This document shows, in pieces, positions 5,947 through 7,903 of a stretch of 7,903 nt of DNA. The position numbers were made by a program, and so were the translations under genes. The notes under the pieces were generated by a model, which had not been told where the DNA came from, searched no databases, and saw only the letters and a program-made list of their open reading frames with translations. The first letter of the stretch is position 1, and each line of letters starts with the position of its first letter. The DNA comes from an uncultured Microcaldota archaeon (GTDB taxonomy: Archaea; Micrarchaeota; Micrarchaeia; Anstonellales; Bilamarchaeaceae): NCBI GenBank assembly GCA_903835325.1, contig CAILMU010000067.1, positions 1 to 7,903 of the forward strand. Reading direction: 5' to 3'.

Positions 5947-6225
5947 ATGTTCGATGATATTCTGGACAAGCTGCTCAAGATTAAGCAGAAAAGCCAAGCC
6001 AAATCATATCTGATAGGTTTCGAGAGGGGGCAGCGCTGGGCAACCGAATACGCTGATTATATCGAAGCGAAAGAATGGGGCAAGATGAGCGCTGATGATT
6101 TCGAAGACCTCATACTTCCTGGCACCGAACTGGATGAATATAGATTGATGAATGCTGAAACGCCTCTTGAATGGACTGATTACCTGAAAGGATGGCTGGA
6201 CGGAGTGAGAGAGGCAAGGCGATAA
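5947..6225 (+). CDS. Small acidic protein behind the ATP-grasp gene
   Basis: About 92 residues, not recognised. It is soluble and apparently mostly helical, with no Cys and no membrane segment. The most visible pattern is two related segments, SYLIGFERGQRWA and DYLKGWLDGVREA (Y-L-x-G-aromatic-x-x-G), at about residues 20 and 80, separated by an acidic middle (SADDFEDLILPGTELDEY). The start is chosen by the GGTGAT motif; a longer form from ATG 5920 (101 residues) or from TTG 5911, overlapping the upstream stop codon, is possible. The gap of 32 bp to the ATP-grasp stop, with no new TATA-like box, indicates one transcript. It could be a partner or a substrate of the ligase; this rests only on gene order. 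The nested palindromes at 6256-6300 follow its stop. Confidence 0.75.
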   Translation: MFDDILDKLLKIKQKSQAKSYLIGFERGQRWATEYADYIEAKEWGKMSADDFEDLILPGTELDEYRLMNAETPLEWTDYLKGWLDGVREARR

Positions 6226-6255
6226 GGAAAGCGGGATAGAAAAGCGAATCGCACA

Positions 6256-6300
6256 GTATATGTTTTCGAACCATATGGTTCATTTATTTATTCCATATAC
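6256..6300. terminator. Nested palindromes between convergent genes
   Basis: A 14-bp perfect palindrome, GAACCATATGGTTC (6268-6281), is enclosed by an outer 7-bp inverted repeat, GTATATG (6256-6262) and CATATAC (6294-6300). It lies in the 106-bp gap between the plus-strand small gene and the minus-strand permease gene, with TTTT before and ATTTATTTATT after the inner palindrome. A two-way terminator for the convergent units is the simplest reading; a protein-binding site is the alternative. Confidence 0.5.
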
Positions 6301-6331
6301 TAGATACAAAATTCCGAATTCTTTCACCGCT

Positions 6332-7558
6332 TCATTCGTATCTGAGCGCATCGACCGGGTCCAGTTTCGCAGCCTGCCGTGCCGGTATTATCCCTGCTAC
6401 TATCCCGATGACCGCCGAGAACAGGAACGCGAATGCGAATATCCTCAGCCTGACCCAGTACGGCACGCCGAATGCTCCCACCACCGCCAGTATCAGCAAT
6501 CCGGTCACAAGCCCCACAAGCCCGCCCAGGAATCCGAGCACGCCGGACTCGACGACGAATATGAAAAGGATGTCCCTCTGCGAAGCCCCGACCGCCTTCA
6601 GTATCCCTATCTCCTGCACCCTTTCAAGGACGCCCATGAACATGGTGTTCATGATGCCTATCCCGCCTACAAAGGTCGCGATCAGGGTAATGAACAGCAG
6701 GAAGAGAGAAAGGGTCGTCAGCAAAGTGCCTATGGTCTGGTTGATGTAATCCGATGTGACCAGCGTGAAATCCTTGTCCTCGACTTTCACCTTGTGGTTG
6801 TTGGCCAGCTTATTTTCTATCGTCCCCTGGACATCCGATGTCGTGACGCCTTCCAGGAGCTGGATGGAGATGAACTCCACTTCGTTCTTGGTCAAAACAG
6901 ACGCGAACTCGTCGCGGCCGTCCTGGAACGGGATGTATATCGAGTTGTCGTCTGATTCCGACATCGAGGAGCCTATCTTCTTCAGTATCCCCACGACCTT
7001 GTAGTCTTTGCCGTTTATCAGGAGGGTGTTCCCCACGCCTATCTGGTCTTTGCCGAACATCTTGGTGGCGGCATCATAGCCTAAAACCACCACGCGCCGG
7101 TCGTTGTCGTTGAATACCCTGCCGTTCTCTATAGTTAGGTAATCGCTCCATTGCTCGAAATAGCCTGCTTCAGGCGCGAATATCGCGGTCGTTATCGTCT
7201 TCCCCTTGTATCCGATGGTGGCGCGCCCCATCAACCCGCCCACCGCGGTTTTTATCCCCGAGACTGCGCGTATCGAATCAAGGTCCCGCTGGTACAGCTT
7301 GCCCATTGTAGCGCCCTGTATGGGGCCTGCGTTGCCTGAGAACGTCCTTCCTCCTGCCATGCTCGGGACGATTATCATCTTGTCAGGGCCGAAGGCGGAA
7401 AGCTGCGTGTTGATGTCCCTCTGGACGCCTTCGCTTATCGATGTTATCACGACAACTGCGAGCACGCCTATCACTATCCCTATCACTGTGAGGTAGGAGC
7501 GCAGGCTCGTCCTGGTGAGGCTCCTCCATGAATATGCCACTATGTCCTGGGGCCTCAT
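6332..7558 (-). CDS. MacB/FtsX-type ABC transporter permease
   Basis: A 408-residue membrane protein of the MacB/LolC/FtsX permease family (type VII ABC fold). TM1 is at about 22-41, preceded by a short amphipathic N-terminus (IVAYSWRSLTRTSLRSYL). A large extracytoplasmic MacB-like domain spans about 45-270, containing ENGRVFNDNDRRVVVLGYDAA and KVVGILKK. TM2 is at 277-305 with VGGIGIMNTMFMGV, then the coupling region ERVQEIGILKAVGAS that contacts the ATPase, TM3 at 331-362, TM4 at 372-391, and the C-terminal PARQAAKLDPVDALRYE motif. The length is normal. Its ATG overlaps the stop of the preceding permease by ATGA, with GGAGG 10 nt upstream. Such transporters use ATP to drive export or mechanical work at the membrane surface; the substrate is unknown. 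The matching ATPase gene is not in the window. Confidence 0.95.
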   Translation of the reverse strand: MRPQDIVAYSWRSLTRTSLRSYLTVIGIVIGVLAVVVITSISEGVQRDINTQLSAFGPDKMIIVPSMAGGRTFSGNAGPIQGATMGKLYQRDLDSIRAVSGIKTAVGGLMGRATIGYKGKTITTAIFAPEAGYFEQWSDYLTIENGRVFNDNDRRVVVLGYDAATKMFGKDQIGVGNTLLINGKDYKVVGILKKIGSSMSESDDNSIYIPFQDGRDEFASVLTKNEVEFISIQLLEGVTTSDVQGTIENKLANNHKVKVEDKDFTLVTSDYINQTIGTLLTTLSLFLLFITLIATFVGGIGIMNTMFMGVLERVQEIGILKAVGASQRDILFIFVVESGVLGFLGGLVGLVTGLLILAVVGAFGVPYWVRLRIFAFAFLFSAVIGIVAGIIPARQAAKLDPVDALRYE

Positions 7559-7903
7559 ACCGTGAGCGCCTCCACAGGATCCATGCGGGCAGCTTGTCTT
7601 GCCGGGAACAATCCGGAGATGATCCCTACGATAGCGGAGAATGATATCGCTCCGAGAACGACAAGGGGCGATATCGCTACATCGACCCCGGAAACAAGCG
7701 TTATGATGAAGCCGAGGCCGTAGGCTATCACTAGCCCGAGGAACCCTCCGGCCATGCCTATCATGCTGCTCTCAACCAGGAACAGCCGTTCTATCTCTAT
7801 TTCGCGCGCGCCGAGCGATTTCAGTATGCCGATTTCGCGCCTGCGTTCAGTGACGCTCATGAACATGGTGTTCGCTATCCCTATCCCGCCTACGACAAGA
7901 GAG
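7555..7903 (-). CDS. MacB/FtsX-type ABC permease, C-terminal part
   Basis: The gene runs off the right end, leaving the last 115 codons. They show the end of one TM segment (LVVGGIGIANTMFMSV), the coupling region ERRREIGILKSLGAREIEI, two further TM segments (MIGMAGGFLGLVIAYGLGFIITLV and VVLGAISFSAIVGIISGLFPA), and the C-terminal PARQAARMDPVEALTV. This is the same arrangement as in the next gene, with which it shares the ATGA overlap, so the two are tandem paralogs that probably form a heterodimer in the manner of LolC-LolE. The ATG at 7866 is internal, not the start. The N-terminus and the extracytoplasmic domain lie beyond the window, where a LolD/MacB-like ATPase gene may also be found. Confidence 0.93.
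   Translation of the reverse strand, partial: SLVVGGIGIANTMFMSVTERRREIGILKSLGAREIEIERLFLVESSMIGMAGGFLGLVIAYGLGFIITLVSGVDVAISPLVVLGAISFSAIVGIISGLFPARQAARMDPVEALTV

Noticed and set aside
6260..6955. 231-residue plus-strand frame antisense to the permease
   Set aside because: It is rich in Arg, Asp, Glu, His, Tyr and Gln without any domain, as expected from the reverse complement of a membrane-protein gene; the permease on the minus strand is unambiguous.

Overview
This 7.9 kb window most likely comes from an archaeon. Several genes that open a transcription unit have an AT-rich TATA-like box about 25-30 bp before the start codon and no Shine-Dalgarno (SD) sequence, as expected for leaderless archaeal transcripts. 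Genes lying inside operons instead carry SD-like motifs (GGTGAT, GGAGG, AAGGAGGT). AGG/AGA arginine codons are frequent in part of the window. I cannot place the lineage; a DPANN or other uncultured archaeon would fit but is only a guess. Codon style is mixed. The permeases and most of the acetyltransferase gene favour AAG for lysine. The protease gene and the ATP-grasp gene lean to AAA, which hints at a mosaic of core and accessory genes.

Layout, left to right. A papain-like (C1A) cysteine peptidase gene without a signal peptide is followed by about 490 bp without a convincing gene. That stretch holds an in-frame second copy of the peptidase C-terminal tail just after the stop, two hairpins built from the same TATCGGATA arm, and an AT-rich bulged hairpin. 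Next, on the minus strand, is a two-gene unit: a double winged-helix DNA-binding protein overlapping by 8 nt a nucleotidyltransferase of the AbiEii/DUF6036-like type. It resembles a type IV (AbiE-like) toxin-antitoxin module. Its promoter region contains a dyad overlapping the TATA-like box.

Then come a plus-strand GNAT acetyltransferase and, converging on it, a 100-residue protein with two CxxC pairs. Divergent from the CxxC gene is a 652-residue ATP-grasp ligase fused to a C-terminal TPR-like region. It is followed at once by a small acidic protein of about 92 residues with an excellent SD at an internal ATG. Together these look like an uncharacterised ligase/partner pair.

The right end holds two tandem, paralogous MacB/FtsX-type ABC transporter permeases on the minus strand, coupled by an ATGA overlap. 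The first is cut by the window end. They face the ATP-grasp unit across a 106-bp gap holding nested palindromes. The most interesting items are the AbiE-like pair with its putative operator, the ATP-grasp-TPR/small-protein pair, and the duplicated peptidase tail beside the TATCGGATA hairpins. All functional calls come from reading motifs by eye; no database search was run.
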